A stretch of 64,000 nt of DNA from Variovorax sp. PMC12 (GTDB lineage Bacteria > Pseudomonadota > Gammaproteobacteria > Burkholderiales > Burkholderiaceae_C). The notes under the pieces were generated by a model. The model saw nothing but the letters and a program-made list of their open reading frames with translations, did not search any database and was not told the DNA's origin. The DNA lies in the NCBI RefSeq assembly GCF_003019815.1, contig NZ_CP027774.1, positions 186,001 to 250,000 on the forward strand. Direction: 5' to 3'. Each line of letters starts with the position of its first letter. The stretch's first letter is position 1. Shown here in pieces: positions 15,105 through 24,050 of this stretch. A program made the translations under genes and the position numbers.

Positions 15105-15120
15105 TTGTCAATCGATCAAT
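15105..15120. promoter_or_regulatory. Probable TetR operator
   Basis: TTGTCAATCGATCAAT lies in the divergent promoter region between the amidohydrolase and the TetR gene, 24 bp before the TetR start. Its 11-bp core TCAATCGATCA recurs exactly at 20902-20912 upstream of the ABC importer. Autoregulatory TetR operators usually sit in just this place. Confidence 0.55.
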
Positions 15121-15143
15121 AAACCAGGGACATCCCGACCCAC

Positions 15144-15818
15144 ATGGCCACCAGCAAGCCCCCCGGGGTCCAAGACAGCGCGGCGCCGCCGGCGCGAAGG
15201 CGCCTCGCGCCAGAGGACCGCGAACACCAGATCGTGCAGGCGGCGACCGCGTTCTTCGCGCGCAAGGGCTTCGATGCCAGCACCCGCGAACTGGCCGGCG
15301 AGCTCGGCATCACGCAGCCCCTGCTCTACCGCTACTTTCCCACCAAGGAGGCGCTGGTCGACCGCGTCTACGAGGACGTGTTCGTGCGGCGCTGGAACCC
15401 GGAATGGGAAGAATGGCTGGCGGACCGCTCGGTGCCGCTGCCCGAGCGGCTCAAGCGCTACCTGAAGGACTACGCGCGCTTCGTGCTGCGCGGGGAATGG
15501 GTGCGCATCTTCATCTACGCGGGCCTCAGCCGCGGCGGCATCAACCAGAAATACCTCGCGCGCCTGCGCGAGCGGCACTTCGTGGTGATTGCCCGCGAGC
15601 TGCGTCACAGCCACGGCATTCCCGAACCGCGCAACGCCCAGGAAGAAGACGAGGAGGTCGAGCTCGTCTGGGCCATGCATTCGAGCGTCTTCTACATCGG
15701 CGTGCGCAAGTGGATCTACGAATTGCCCACGCCCAGGAATCTCGAGCGGCTCATCGACATGCGTGTCGATGCCTTCATTGCCGGCGTGCCGGTGGTGCTG
15801 AAGGCGCAACGGTCCTGA
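15144..15818 (+). CDS. TetR/AcrR-family transcriptional regulator
   Basis: A 224-residue regulator. Residues about 25-75 form the TetR helix-turn-helix (DREHQIVQAATAFFARKGFD, then ELAGELGITQPLLYRYFPTK), and the rest is an all-helical ligand-binding domain with a conserved-looking VRIFIYAGLSRGGINQKYL. It is divergent from the amidohydrolase gene. An operator-like sequence in the shared promoter recurs upstream of the ABC/catabolic operon at 20.97 kb, so this protein is a good candidate for repressing both. The ligand is probably a compound or CoA ester from that pathway, but this is inference. Confidence 0.88.
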   Translation: MATSKPPGVQDSAAPPARRRLAPEDREHQIVQAATAFFARKGFDASTRELAGELGITQPLLYRYFPTKEALVDRVYEDVFVRRWNPEWEEWLADRSVPLPERLKRYLKDYARFVLRGEWVRIFIYAGLSRGGINQKYLARLRERHFVVIARELRHSHGIPEPRNAQEEDEEVELVWAMHSSVFYIGVRKWIYELPTPRNLERLIDMRVDAFIAGVPVVLKAQRS

Positions 15819-15854
15819 GCGTGACTGCAGGCCGTGCGGCCGCGCACCGCGCGC

Positions 15855-16844
15855 TCAGCGTTTGGAGGCACGGCCTCGCGCGCCCTCGCCGCGCCCGCGC
15901 ACCGGCCGCGCCACGCTGTGCTTCGGCGGCGCCGCGCGGCGCACGCGCGCAGGGTGCGGCACGTGCGGCAGCGCATCGAGAAAGCGCTGCGCCGCGGGCG
16001 ACACGGCCTCCGGCCGCCAGACGATCCGGTACTCGGTCTGCATCTCCAGCAGCGGCAGCGGCCGCGCGACGATCATTTCGCCGGCGAACTGCACCAGGCT
16101 TTCCTGCGCCGCGCACAGCCCGAACTCGTTGGCCACCAGCGCGAGCGCCGAGACGATGTCGCCCGCCACGCAAGCCACGCGCGGCTCGAATCCCAGCCGG
16201 CGGCAGGCCGTCATGAATTTCGCGCGCAGCGAGGGCCCGCTGCGTTCGGGCGTCACCACCCACTGGGCGTCGACGAGCATCTGCAAGGGGATATCGGCCA
16301 CCGCGACGAGCGGGTGCCGCTTGGGCATGAGCAGCACGTAGTTCTCGGTGCTGTACAGGCGCGACGCCAGCGAGGGATCGGTCACCTCCTGCGTCTGCAC
16401 GGCGAAGTCGAGCCGGCCGCGGCGCAGTGCCTCGAGCTGCTGAAGCTCCTCCGCGCCCTCGAACTGGAAGGCGATTGAGGGATGGGCGAGCTGCACCTGC
16501 CGCGCCGTGCCGGGGATGATGCCGTTGTAGAGCGCGCCGGCCATGTGGCCGATCACCACCGTGCCGCCGATGCCGTCGGCCCTGCGCTGCAGGTCGCGCA
16601 TCAGGGTCTCGTTGCTTCGCAGCAGCTCGCGCGCATTCGCCAGCAGCTCGCGACCGGCGTTGTTCAGGCGCAGCGAGCGGCCCACCCGTTCGAACAGCGC
16701 GAAGCCCACGCGCGCCTCGAGCTGCAGGATGGTGCGGCTCAGGGGCGACGCCGAAATGTGCAGGGCCTCGGCCGCACGGGAGATGCTTTCGTGCTCGGCC
16801 ACGCTGACGAATTGGCGGAGCATCCGAAGTTCGATCAGATGCAT
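15855..16844 (-). CDS. LysR-family transcriptional regulator
   Basis: A 329-residue LysR-type regulator. The winged helix-turn-helix is at residues 5-64 (LRMLRQFVSVAEHESISRAA, then HISASPLSRTILQLE), followed by the two-lobed inducer-binding domain. The C-terminus has an unusual basic tail of about 30 residues (VRRAAPPKHSVARPVRGRGE). It converges with the TetR gene and lies downstream of the other LysR gene on the same strand with a 52-bp gap. It has no divergent partner, so its target is not clear; the transporters or amidohydrolase nearby are candidates. Confidence 0.88.
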   Translation of the reverse strand: MHLIELRMLRQFVSVAEHESISRAAEALHISASPLSRTILQLEARVGFALFERVGRSLRLNNAGRELLANARELLRSNETLMRDLQRRADGIGGTVVIGHMAGALYNGIIPGTARQVQLAHPSIAFQFEGAEELQQLEALRRGRLDFAVQTQEVTDPSLASRLYSTENYVLLMPKRHPLVAVADIPLQMLVDAQWVVTPERSGPSLRAKFMTACRRLGFEPRVACVAGDIVSALALVANEFGLCAAQESLVQFAGEMIVARPLPLLEMQTEYRIVWRPEAVSPAAQRFLDALPHVPHPARVRRAAPPKHSVARPVRGRGEGARGRASKR

Positions 16845-16896
16845 AGGGGTGGTCTTGGGGCGGTCCAGCGGGAAGGCCGAATTCTAGGCACAGGTC

Positions 16897-17877
16897 TCAT
16901 GTTCCGCCCGTGGCGGGGGTGATGGGAGCGACGGGTGCGGCGGTGTCCAGCGCCACGGGCACCGACTGGCGAACGAGCTCGAGGAACTGGCGCAGCTTGG
17001 CGGGATAGAAGCGTGCGGGCGGGTATGTGAGAAACACGGGCAGCGGCGGCGCCTGCCAGTCGGGCACCACCTCGACGAGCTCGCCGCGCGCCAGGTCGTC
17101 CTTGAAGAGCCAGCTGGACCCGACGCACACGCCCAGGCCGTTGAGTGCCGCGCTGCGCAGCGCGAACAGGCTGTCGGTGATCATGCGCGGGGCGATCGCC
17201 AGCTGCTGCCGCTCGCCGGTGGACGTGTGCACCAGCATCAGCTCATTGCGGTAGAAGGTGCGCAGCGCCAGCCAGGGCCAGTCCGCCAGCATGCCGGCGT
17301 GCGTGGGGGTGGGCCGCCCGGCCAGCACGCTCGGGGCCGCCACTGCGATGCGCGGGACTTCGGAGAGCTTGCGCGCCACCACCATCGGATCAGTCACCTC
17401 CCCGACATGGATGGCGCAATCGACGCCCTCGGCAACGAAGTCGGGCTGCCTGTCGTGGAGCAGCCATTCCACGGACACCCGCGGGTAGCGGCGCAGGTAT
17501 TCGGCCAGCGGACGCACCAGCAGCGCCTGTCCGAAGGCGTGCGGCACGACCACGCGCAAAGTCCCTTCGGGTTCGTTGTCGACGCCGCGCATTTCGGCGT
17601 CGAACGCATGCCAGTCGGCCAACATCGCCTTGGCCCGCTCGAAACACCGCTCGCCGTCTTCGGTGAGTTTCATCGCGTGGGTCGACCGCTGCAGCAGCTT
17701 CACGCCGAGCCAGAGTTCCAGGGCCTGCAGCCGGCGGCTCACCGTCGGCTGGGTCGAGCCCAGCTGCACGGCCGCCGCGGAAAGGCTGCCAGCCTGCACG
17801 ATGTGGACGAAGGTCTGCAGCAGCTCCACGCGGTCGCTGCTGGAAGCGGTGATGTGATCGGGCCGCGTGGATGCCAT
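16897..17877 (-). CDS. LysR-family transcriptional regulator
   Basis: A LysR-type regulator of 326 residues with helix-turn-helix LLQTFVHIVQAGSLSAAAVQ and STQPTVSRRLQALE, then an effector domain typical of the CrgA/DsdC-like branch (LRVVVPHAFGQALLVRPLAE, VDCAIHVGEV). I chose the ATG at 17877 because AGAGGG lies just upstream and it gives a family-like N-terminus; a longer frame from 17934 adds 19 unlikely residues. It is divergent from the MFS gene at 17989, with a dyad in between, so it most likely controls that exporter. Confidence 0.88.
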   Translation of the reverse strand: MASTRPDHITASSSDRVELLQTFVHIVQAGSLSAAAVQLGSTQPTVSRRLQALELWLGVKLLQRSTHAMKLTEDGERCFERAKAMLADWHAFDAEMRGVDNEPEGTLRVVVPHAFGQALLVRPLAEYLRRYPRVSVEWLLHDRQPDFVAEGVDCAIHVGEVTDPMVVARKLSEVPRIAVAAPSVLAGRPTPTHAGMLADWPWLALRTFYRNELMLVHTSTGERQQLAIAPRMITDSLFALRSAALNGLGVCVGSSWLFKDDLARGELVEVVPDWQAPPLPVFLTYPPARFYPAKLRQFLELVRQSVPVALDTAAPVAPITPATGGT

Positions 17878-17899
17878 GAATCCCTCTTCTATACGGCGC

Positions 17900-17918
17900 G
17901 CGAATAAACGTTGTTCGC
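17900..17918. promoter_or_regulatory. LysR-type dyad between LysR and MFS genes
   Basis: GCGAA and TTCGC form an inverted repeat with a 9-bp AT-rich spacer, in the 111-bp divergent region. LysR regulators bind interrupted dyads of about this size (T-N11-A type), so this is a plausible site for the product of the adjacent regulator. Confidence 0.45.
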
Positions 17919-17988
17919 TCCACGATGCTACCAATCGCCTGCAAGCGGCGTCAGACTTGCTGCATCGAAACGTTTAAGGGTTAACACC

Positions 17989-19209
17989 ATGTCCCATATT
18001 CAAGATGTGCATGCATCGGCCGCTCCGGGGGTCCGGCCGGCCGAACCGGCAGGACTCGCGCCCTCGCTCACCTGGATGCTGGCGGCCGGCGCCGGCCTGT
18101 CGGTGGCGTCGCTCTACTACAGCCAACCCATGCTGGGCGTGCTGGGCGCGGACATCGGCGCCTCGACGCAGGCCGTGGGCCTGCTGCCGACGCTCACCCA
18201 GTTCGGCTACGCGATGGGCATCCTGCTGCTGGCGCCGCTGGGCGACCGCCGCGACAGGCGCACCATCATCCTGATCAAGGCCGCCGTGCTCTGCGCCGCG
18301 CTGTTCATGGCCGCGCTCTCGCCTTCCATCTCCACGCTCTTCGTCGCCAGCCTGGTGATCGGCCTGGCCGCCACGATGGCGCAGGACATCGTGCCGGCAG
18401 CGGCCACGCTCGCGCCGGAAACGCATCGCGGCAAGGTCGTCGGCACGGTCATGACAGGGCTGCTGTCCGGCATCCTGCTCTCGCGCGTGGTCAGCGGGTT
18501 CGTCGCCGAGCACTGGGGATGGCGCGCGATGTTCGCGGTGGCCGGCGTGAGCATCGCCGTGGTCGGCCTGGTCGCCTGGAACCGGCTTCCGCGCTTCAAG
18601 GCGACCACGCACCTGTCGTACCTCGCCCTGCTGCGCTCGCTCGGCGCGCTGTGGCACCGGCATGCCGAACTGCGTCGTGCGACCTGGTCGCAAGGCCTGC
18701 TGTCCGTCGGGTTCAGCGCCTTCTGGTCGACCTTGGCAGTCATGCTGCACGCGGCGCCCTTCAACCTCGGCGCCGCAGCAGCGGGCGCTTTCGGCCTGGC
18801 GGGTGCCGCCGGCGCGCTGATCGCACCGGTGGCAGGGCGCGTCGCGGACCGCCGCGGTCCGGCACTCGTCACCCGGCTGGGCGCAGCGCTGGTCGTCGGG
18901 TCGTTCGCGGTCATGGGACTGTCGTTGTTCATGGCGCCGGGTGCGCAGCTCTGGGTGCTCGTCGCGAGCACCGTCGGCTTCGACCTCGGCATCCAGGCCG
19001 TGTTGATCGCCCACCAGTCGATCGTCTACGGCATCGATCCCGGCGCACGGAGCCGGCTCAACGCGGTGCTGTTCACCGGCATGTTCATCGGCATGGCCAT
19101 CGGATCCGCGCTGGCGGCGGTGCTGTTCGCGCATTTCGGGTGGATGGCGGTCACGGCCCTGGCCACGGCCTCCGCACTCGCGGCCCTCGTCCTGCGCATG
19201 GCGCGCTGA
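17989..19209 (+). CDS. MFS transporter, drug/metabolite exporter-like
   Basis: A 406-residue major-facilitator protein with about 12 membrane helices. The loop between helices 2 and 3 has the signature LGDRRDRRTIILIKAAVL. It belongs to the DHA1-like group that includes YnfM-type sugar/drug exporters (SLYYSQPMLGVLGADIG, and QDIVPAAATLAPETHRGKVV). Chosen start ATG 17989 gives a short N-terminal tail before helix 1; the frame is open further upstream but that overlaps the LysR promoter. Divergent LysR control is likely. Probable role: proton-driven export of a small toxic compound. Confidence 0.85.
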   Translation: MSHIQDVHASAAPGVRPAEPAGLAPSLTWMLAAGAGLSVASLYYSQPMLGVLGADIGASTQAVGLLPTLTQFGYAMGILLLAPLGDRRDRRTIILIKAAVLCAALFMAALSPSISTLFVASLVIGLAATMAQDIVPAAATLAPETHRGKVVGTVMTGLLSGILLSRVVSGFVAEHWGWRAMFAVAGVSIAVVGLVAWNRLPRFKATTHLSYLALLRSLGALWHRHAELRRATWSQGLLSVGFSAFWSTLAVMLHAAPFNLGAAAAGAFGLAGAAGALIAPVAGRVADRRGPALVTRLGAALVVGSFAVMGLSLFMAPGAQLWVLVASTVGFDLGIQAVLIAHQSIVYGIDPGARSRLNAVLFTGMFIGMAIGSALAAVLFAHFGWMAVTALATASALAALVLRMAR

Positions 19210-19220
19210 GGGCTCGCATG

Positions 19221-20561
19221 TCAGGCCCGCTCGATGCGCACGGCGGCGCGCCGGTCGCTGGCGCCCAGCAACCCCGCGCGCCGCATCCCGCGACTCGCGA
19301 CAAAGACCAGCGCGGCGCCCAGCAGTGCCGCGATGGCGAGGAACAGCAGCCCCGCGTCGTAGGAACCCGTGCGGTCCTTGAGGTAGCCGATGAAGTAGGG
19401 GCTGAACATGGAGCCGACGATGCCGAAGGAGTTGACGTAGGCGAAGACGACGGCCGCCGTCTTGCCCCTGACACCGATCGCGGTCAGCTGCCAGATGCAG
19501 ATCGGGCCGCTGACCAGGCCGGCCGTCAGCAGCGACAGGCCGAGGATCGACGCGTAGAGATTGCGCACGCTCACAAGGACGGCAATGCCCACCGCGGCCG
19601 TGACGAAAGAGGCAATCGCGTGCCAGACGCGTTCGTTCGTCTTGTCGGAGTGCGCGACCCAGAACCAGTACAGCGTCATCCCGATGATGCTCGGTATGGC
19701 GGACAGCAAGCCGACCTGCACGGTCGACAGCGTGGTGCCGAAGAGGCGCCCGAATTCCTGCACGATCTGCGGCGTGAAGATCAGGCTTGCGTAGAAGCCC
19801 ATCTGCGCCGTCGCATAGGCGAGCGACAGCAGGACGAGGTGCGGTTGCAGCAGCGTTGCGCGCAAGGGCTTGTCGGCATGCGCAGACACGGCGACGCCAT
19901 CGGACTCCCTGGCCGCGATGACCTCGCGCTTTTCCGCGTCCGTGAGCCAGTCCGCATCTTCGGGCCTGGAGGTCAGGTAGCGGGCGGAGTAAAAGCCCAG
20001 CAGCACGGGCAGCAGACCCTCGACGAACAGCATGATCCGCCAGCCCGAGAAGCCCATGAGGCCGTCAGCGTACTGCACGATGGCCGCCGACATCGGCGTG
20101 CCGACGATCACCGCCCAGGGCAGGACCAGGATCACGAGCATGCGCCCGCGCATGCTCGGCGGAAACCACAGTGCCAGGCAATAGATCAGCCCCGGGAAAA
20201 GTCCCGCCTCCGCGAAGCCCAGGAGCATGCGCACCGCGACGAGTTGCCAGCCGTTCTGCACGAAGGCGGTGCAGGCCGAGATCAGCCCCCAGGTGACCAT
20301 GATCCGCGTGAGCCAGACGCGCGCGCCGATCCTGTGCAGGATGATGTTGCTGGGAATCTCCAGCAGCAGGTAGCCGATGAAGAACAGGCCGGCGGCCAGG
20401 CCGAAGACCTGCTGGGAGATGCCCAGCTCCGCATTCATGCGCAGGGCGGCCGTGCCGATGTTGATGCGGTCCAGGTAGGCCATGGTGTACATCAGCATCA
20501 GGATCGGGACGATGCGCCGGATCACCTTTCGCTGGACGGACGCGGAAAGAGTAGCAGTCAT
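19221..20561 (-). CDS. MFS transporter, ACS family (organic-anion importer)
   Basis: A 446-residue 12-helix transporter of the anion:cation symporter family (relatives carry tartrate, phthalate, glucarate or aromatic acids). Typical motifs are YLDRINIGTAALRMNAELGI in helix 1 to loop 1, and WLTRIMVTWGLISACTAFVQ and RMLLGFAEAGLFPGLIYCLA in helices 3-4. The frame extends to an ATG at 20606, but MTATLSASVQRKVIRRIVPI is the family-like start. It converges with the other MFS gene and is divergent from the ABC/catabolic operon, with shared operator-like sites between. It probably imports a substrate or co-substrate of that pathway. Confidence 0.85.
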   Translation of the reverse strand: MTATLSASVQRKVIRRIVPILMLMYTMAYLDRINIGTAALRMNAELGISQQVFGLAAGLFFIGYLLLEIPSNIILHRIGARVWLTRIMVTWGLISACTAFVQNGWQLVAVRMLLGFAEAGLFPGLIYCLALWFPPSMRGRMLVILVLPWAVIVGTPMSAAIVQYADGLMGFSGWRIMLFVEGLLPVLLGFYSARYLTSRPEDADWLTDAEKREVIAARESDGVAVSAHADKPLRATLLQPHLVLLSLAYATAQMGFYASLIFTPQIVQEFGRLFGTTLSTVQVGLLSAIPSIIGMTLYWFWVAHSDKTNERVWHAIASFVTAAVGIAVLVSVRNLYASILGLSLLTAGLVSGPICIWQLTAIGVRGKTAAVVFAYVNSFGIVGSMFSPYFIGYLKDRTGSYDAGLLFLAIAALLGAALVFVASRGMRRAGLLGASDRRAAVRIERA

Positions 20562-20639
20562 TTCGTAAGCCAATAACGTCGGGAAGTTGGCGAGCGAGGC
20601 TCGCATTCGAGGTCCGCCGGTCCTGTCCGAAGCGCGGCG

Positions 20640-20655
20640 TTGATCAAATGATCAA
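20640..20655. promoter_or_regulatory. Perfect TGATCA-type palindrome
   Basis: TTGATCAAATGATCAA is a perfect 16-bp palindrome about 80 bp upstream of the MFS start. The divergent region 20562-20973 (412 bp, no gene) also has TCTGATCAGA at 20711-20720 and a related site at 20900-20916. Repeated TGATCA dyads in one divergent promoter suggest control of both directions by one regulator. Confidence 0.5.
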
Positions 20656-20666
20656 TGTCACCTTGA

Positions 20667-20687
20667 CGTCCGAAAAGGACAATATTT
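20667..20687 (-). promoter_or_regulatory. Operator-like motif, second copy
   Basis: The complement reads AAATATTGTCCTTT, identical over 14 bp to 11831-11844, and forms the dyad TGTCC-TTTTC-GGACG. It is oriented toward the MFS gene at 20561 and lies a little over 100 bp upstream of it. This matches the arrangement before the VOC/Bug pair. Confidence 0.5.
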
Positions 20688-20899
20688 CTCTGCATGTCGG
20701 ACTTTCCAGGTCTGATCAGAGCGCCCTCCGAATCCGGGCACATCCGTGCGCGCTGAGCCTCCGCTCCCTAGGCACAGCCACGCGGCGCAAGCTATCGACC
20801 GATCACCAAGGAAGCGCGGACCACGCACCGCCGATCCGGGAAAACCCGTCCTCTCCCGCCTCGATTCGGTCTTGCCGCGGCGCTTTCCAGCGAATACTA

Positions 20900-20916
20900 T
20901 TGATCAATCGATCATT
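20900..20916. promoter_or_regulatory. Probable TetR-type operator before the ABC/catabolic operon
   Basis: TTGATCAATCGATCATT lies 58 bp before the start of the binding-protein gene. Its core TCAATCGATCA is identical to that in the TetR promoter at 15108-15118. Confidence 0.5.
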
Positions 20917-20973
20917 AACAAGACGCTGACGATCGACACCGGACGAGTTCCACCCCCACAGATCGGAGACACC

Positions 20974-22224
20974 ATGACCATCGACCGCAGGCGCTTCATC
21001 GCCACCGCCGCCACTGCCGGCGCCACGCTCGGCCTGCCCGTGCTGGCGCGCGCCCAGGGCGCAGCCGAACCCTTGCGCCTGGGGCTGCTGACGGCCAAGA
21101 CCGGCCCGTTCGCCTCGGGCGGCCTCGACATGGAGCGCGGGCTGCAGGCCTACCTCGCCGCCAACGGGCAGATGCTGGGCGGGCGCAAGGTCGAGCTGAT
21201 CGTCGCCGACACCGGCGGCGTGCCGTCGACGGCACGCACCAAGACACAGGAACTCGTCGAGCGCGAACGCGCGCAGGTGTTGATGGGCCCGCTGGCCGCG
21301 TTCGAGGCGCTGGCCACCGACGACTACATGCGCGCCCGCAAGATCCCGGTGTTCCCGGTGGCCGCGGCCGAAGACATGACGCAGCGCAAGGCCAGCCCCT
21401 GGCTGTTTCGTGCAAGCTCGACGTCGGCGCAATGCGCCCATCCGCTGGCCGACTACTGCGCGAAGAAGCTCAAGTACAAGCGCATGGTGCTCGTGGCGGA
21501 CGACATCGCGTACGGACACGAGATGACCGCGGGTTTTCAGCGGGTCTTCGAGGAGGCGGGCGGCAAGGTCGTGCAGAAGCTCTTCCCGCCCCTGACCGCG
21601 CCCGACTACGGCACCTTCCTCGCGCAGCTCAGCCGCGAGGCCGACGCGGTGTTCCTCGGCTTCGCCGGCTCCAACGGGTTTCGCTTCATCCGGCAGTTCA
21701 ACGAGTACGGCCTGCGGGGCAAGCTTGCGCTGGTCGGCGGCATGACCGCACTCGACGAGGCCGTGCTTCGCAACATGGGCGACGAGGCCCTGGGCATCGT
21801 CACGGTGAACTGGTACTCGGCCGAACTCGCCAACCCGGTCAACGCTGCGTTCGTCGCGTCCTTCCGCAAGGCCTACAGCTACGACCCCGGTTTCTATGCG
21901 GCCTGCACACACGTCAGCGCCTCGGTGCTCGATGCGGCACTGGCGCCCATGAAGGGCAAGGCCTTCGACAAGGAGCAGCTGCGCGCGTCGCTGCAGCAGA
22001 CCCAGGCGATGACGGCACGCGGCCCGGTGAAGTTCGACAGCTACGGCAACGTGGTGGGCAACGTCTATGTGCGAAAGGTCGAGCGCAAGGAAGGCCGGCT
22101 GGTCAACAGCATCGTCGATACCTACGACAACGTGAGCCAGTTCTGGACCTACGACCCGAAGAAGTTCCTGGCCGAACCGGTCTATTCGCGCGACTGGCCG
22201 CCTGCGCGCAATCTGGTCGGCTGA
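20974..22224 (+). CDS. LIV-type ABC transporter substrate-binding protein
   Basis: A 416-residue periplasmic binding protein of the branched-chain amino acid (LivJ/K-like) type. The signal sequence DRRRFIATAATAGATLGLPV with an arginine cluster suggests Tat or Sec export, with cleavage near ARAQG. The mature part has LRLGLLTAKTGPFASGGLDM and AYGHEMTAGFQRVFEEAGGK, normal for the family. Receptors of this type in catabolic clusters often bind aromatic or heteroaromatic acids rather than amino acids. It is the first gene of a cluster running to 32220; the ATG at 20974 is preceded by CGGAG. It fixes the cluster's input compound, which cannot be identified from sequence. Confidence 0.88.
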   Translation: MTIDRRRFIATAATAGATLGLPVLARAQGAAEPLRLGLLTAKTGPFASGGLDMERGLQAYLAANGQMLGGRKVELIVADTGGVPSTARTKTQELVERERAQVLMGPLAAFEALATDDYMRARKIPVFPVAAAEDMTQRKASPWLFRASSTSAQCAHPLADYCAKKLKYKRMVLVADDIAYGHEMTAGFQRVFEEAGGKVVQKLFPPLTAPDYGTFLAQLSREADAVFLGFAGSNGFRFIRQFNEYGLRGKLALVGGMTALDEAVLRNMGDEALGIVTVNWYSAELANPVNAAFVASFRKAYSYDPGFYAACTHVSASVLDAALAPMKGKAFDKEQLRASLQQTQAMTARGPVKFDSYGNVVGNVYVRKVERKEGRLVNSIVDTYDNVSQFWTYDPKKFLAEPVYSRDWPPARNLVG

Positions 22225-22257
22225 ACGCGCCGAAGCACCCAGCGTACCGGCAGAACC

Positions 22258-23118
22258 ATGCAATTCTGGTTGACCCAAACACTCAACAGCCTCGCCCTCG
22301 GCGGCCTGCTGCTGTTGCTCTCGTCGGGCTTCGCGCTCATCTTCGGATTGATGCGCATCGCCAATCTCACCCACGGCGCACTGTTCATGATGGGCGCCTA
22401 CGTCGCGGCCCAGGTGGCGCGCGCAGGCTGGGGGTTCGCCGCCGCGGTGGTGGCCGCGGCGCTCGCCACCGCGGCCATCGGCGGCCTCATCGAGCGGCTG
22501 GTGCTGCGCCGCCTGACCGGCAATTCGCAGGCGCAGGTGCTTGCCACGCTGGGGCTGTCGTTCATCGCGGCGGACCTGTGCCTGGTGCTGTGGGGCGGCG
22601 ACCCGATACCGGTCGCGCCGCCCTCCCTGCTGGCAGGGCCCGCCAGTGTCCTCGGCTTCAGCTTTCCGAGCTACCGGCTGGCGGTCATCGTCGTCGCGGT
22701 CATTGCGGCGGCCGTGCTGTTCCTGCTGCTCGAGCGCACCCGGCTGGGCGCGCGCATCCGCGCCGGCGTCGACGACATGCCGATGGCGCGCGCCGTGGGC
22801 ATCCGGGCCTCGGCGCTCTTCACGAGCGTGTTCTGCCTCGGCGCGGCGCTTGCCGGACTGGGCGGGGCCGTGGGCGGACCAATGCTCTCGGCCTATCCGG
22901 GCCTGGACGCGGACATGCTGCCGCTGGCGTTGATCGTCGTCATCCTGGGCGGCGTCGGCAGCCTCGTGGGCACCTTCATCGCGAGCTTCATCATCGGGTT
23001 CATCTACACCTTCGGCACCGCGCTGGTTCCCGACCTGGCGTATGTGATCCTCTTCCTGCCGATGATCGTCGTGCTGGCCTTCCGCCCTGCCGGCCTGCTG
23101 GGGAGTGCACGCGCATGA
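22258..23118 (+). CDS. LIV-type ABC transporter permease (LivH-like)
   Basis: A 286-residue inner-membrane permease with about eight helices, of the LivH type (FWLTQTLNSLALGGLLLLLS at the N-terminus, FALIFGLMRIANLTHGALFM, and the EAA-like loop GAGVDDMPMARAVGIRASAL read here as RAGVDDMPMARAVGI). It forms the translocation pore together with the next gene product. It overlaps livM-like by 4 bp (ATGA). Length is normal. Confidence 0.9.
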   Translation: MQFWLTQTLNSLALGGLLLLLSSGFALIFGLMRIANLTHGALFMMGAYVAAQVARAGWGFAAAVVAAALATAAIGGLIERLVLRRLTGNSQAQVLATLGLSFIAADLCLVLWGGDPIPVAPPSLLAGPASVLGFSFPSYRLAVIVVAVIAAAVLFLLLERTRLGARIRAGVDDMPMARAVGIRASALFTSVFCLGAALAGLGGAVGGPMLSAYPGLDADMLPLALIVVILGGVGSLVGTFIASFIIGFIYTFGTALVPDLAYVILFLPMIVVLAFRPAGLLGSARA

Positions 23119-24050
23119 AGAAGCTTGCATGTCTCCTGCTGCTGGCACTGCTGGCGCTGCTGCCGGCGGTGCTCGGCGAGTACTACGTCAACCTCGGCAG
23201 CCAGATCCTGATCGCCGTGATCTTCGCCACCAGCCTCAACCTGCTGGTCGGCTATGCCGGCCTCACCTCGCTGGGTCATGCGGCCTACCTCGGCCTGTCG
23301 GCGTACATCGCCGGCTGGCTGGCGCTGCACCTCGGCCTCGGGCATGCCATGGCGGCACCGCTCACGCTGCTGGCCACCACCGCCATCGGCGGCGTGTTCG
23401 GCTGGATCGCGCTGCGCGCCTCGGGCCTGAGTTTCCTGATGCTGACCCTGGCGCTGTCGCAGGTCGTCTGGGGCGTGGCCTACCGGTGGACCGCCGTCAC
23501 CAACGGCGACAACGGACTGTCCGGCCTCACGCGCCCCATGCCGTTGGGCATCGACATGGAGAACAGCAACGCCTACTACTGGTTCGTTCTCCTGATCACG
23601 GCCCTGGTGCTGGTGGTGGTCGCACGCCTGGTCGACTCTCCCTTCGGCGCGTCGCTGCGCGGCACGCGGGACCAGGCGCGGCGCATGAGCTCGCTCGGAT
23701 ACAACGTCTGGGCGATCCGCTGGTGCGCCTTCGTGGGGGCCAGCTTCCTGGGCGCGGTGGCCGGCCTGCTGTACGTCTACTTCCACAAGTACGTGCATCC
23801 CAGCGTGCTGTCGGTCACCGCCTCGGCGGAGGTGCTGCTCAGCGTGATCGCGGGCGGCGCGGGCACGCTGGCCGGACCGGCCATCGGGGCGCTGCTGGTC
23901 GTGCTGCTGAAGAACTATGCCTCGGGCTATGTCGAGCGCTGGAACATGCTGCTGGGCGCGGTGTTCGTCTTCATCGTGCTGGTGATGCCGCACGGCATCG
24001 TGCCCGGGGTGCGCGCGCTGTTTGCCCGAGCCAAGGGAGACCGCGCATGA
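23115..24050 (+). CDS. LIV-type ABC transporter permease (LivM-like)
   Basis: A 311-residue inner-membrane permease with about nine helices, LivM type. Typical segments are LNLLVGYAGLTSLGHAAYLG, the coupling loop SLRGTRDQARRMSSLGYNVW and SVIAGGAGTLAGPAIGALLV. It overlaps the LivH-like gene before it and the ATPase gene after it by ATGA junctions, so the importer components are made in balance. It pairs with the LivH-like subunit. Confidence 0.9.
   Translation: MKKLACLLLLALLALLPAVLGEYYVNLGSQILIAVIFATSLNLLVGYAGLTSLGHAAYLGLSAYIAGWLALHLGLGHAMAAPLTLLATTAIGGVFGWIALRASGLSFLMLTLALSQVVWGVAYRWTAVTNGDNGLSGLTRPMPLGIDMENSNAYYWFVLLITALVLVVVARLVDSPFGASLRGTRDQARRMSSLGYNVWAIRWCAFVGASFLGAVAGLLYVYFHKYVHPSVLSVTASAEVLLSVIAGGAGTLAGPAIGALLVVLLKNYASGYVERWNMLLGAVFVFIVLVMPHGIVPGVRALFARAKGDRA

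Noticed and set aside
20803..23148. 781-codon minus-strand frame
   Set aside because: Antisense of the ABC receptor and LivH-like genes; composition of a GC-rich shadow.
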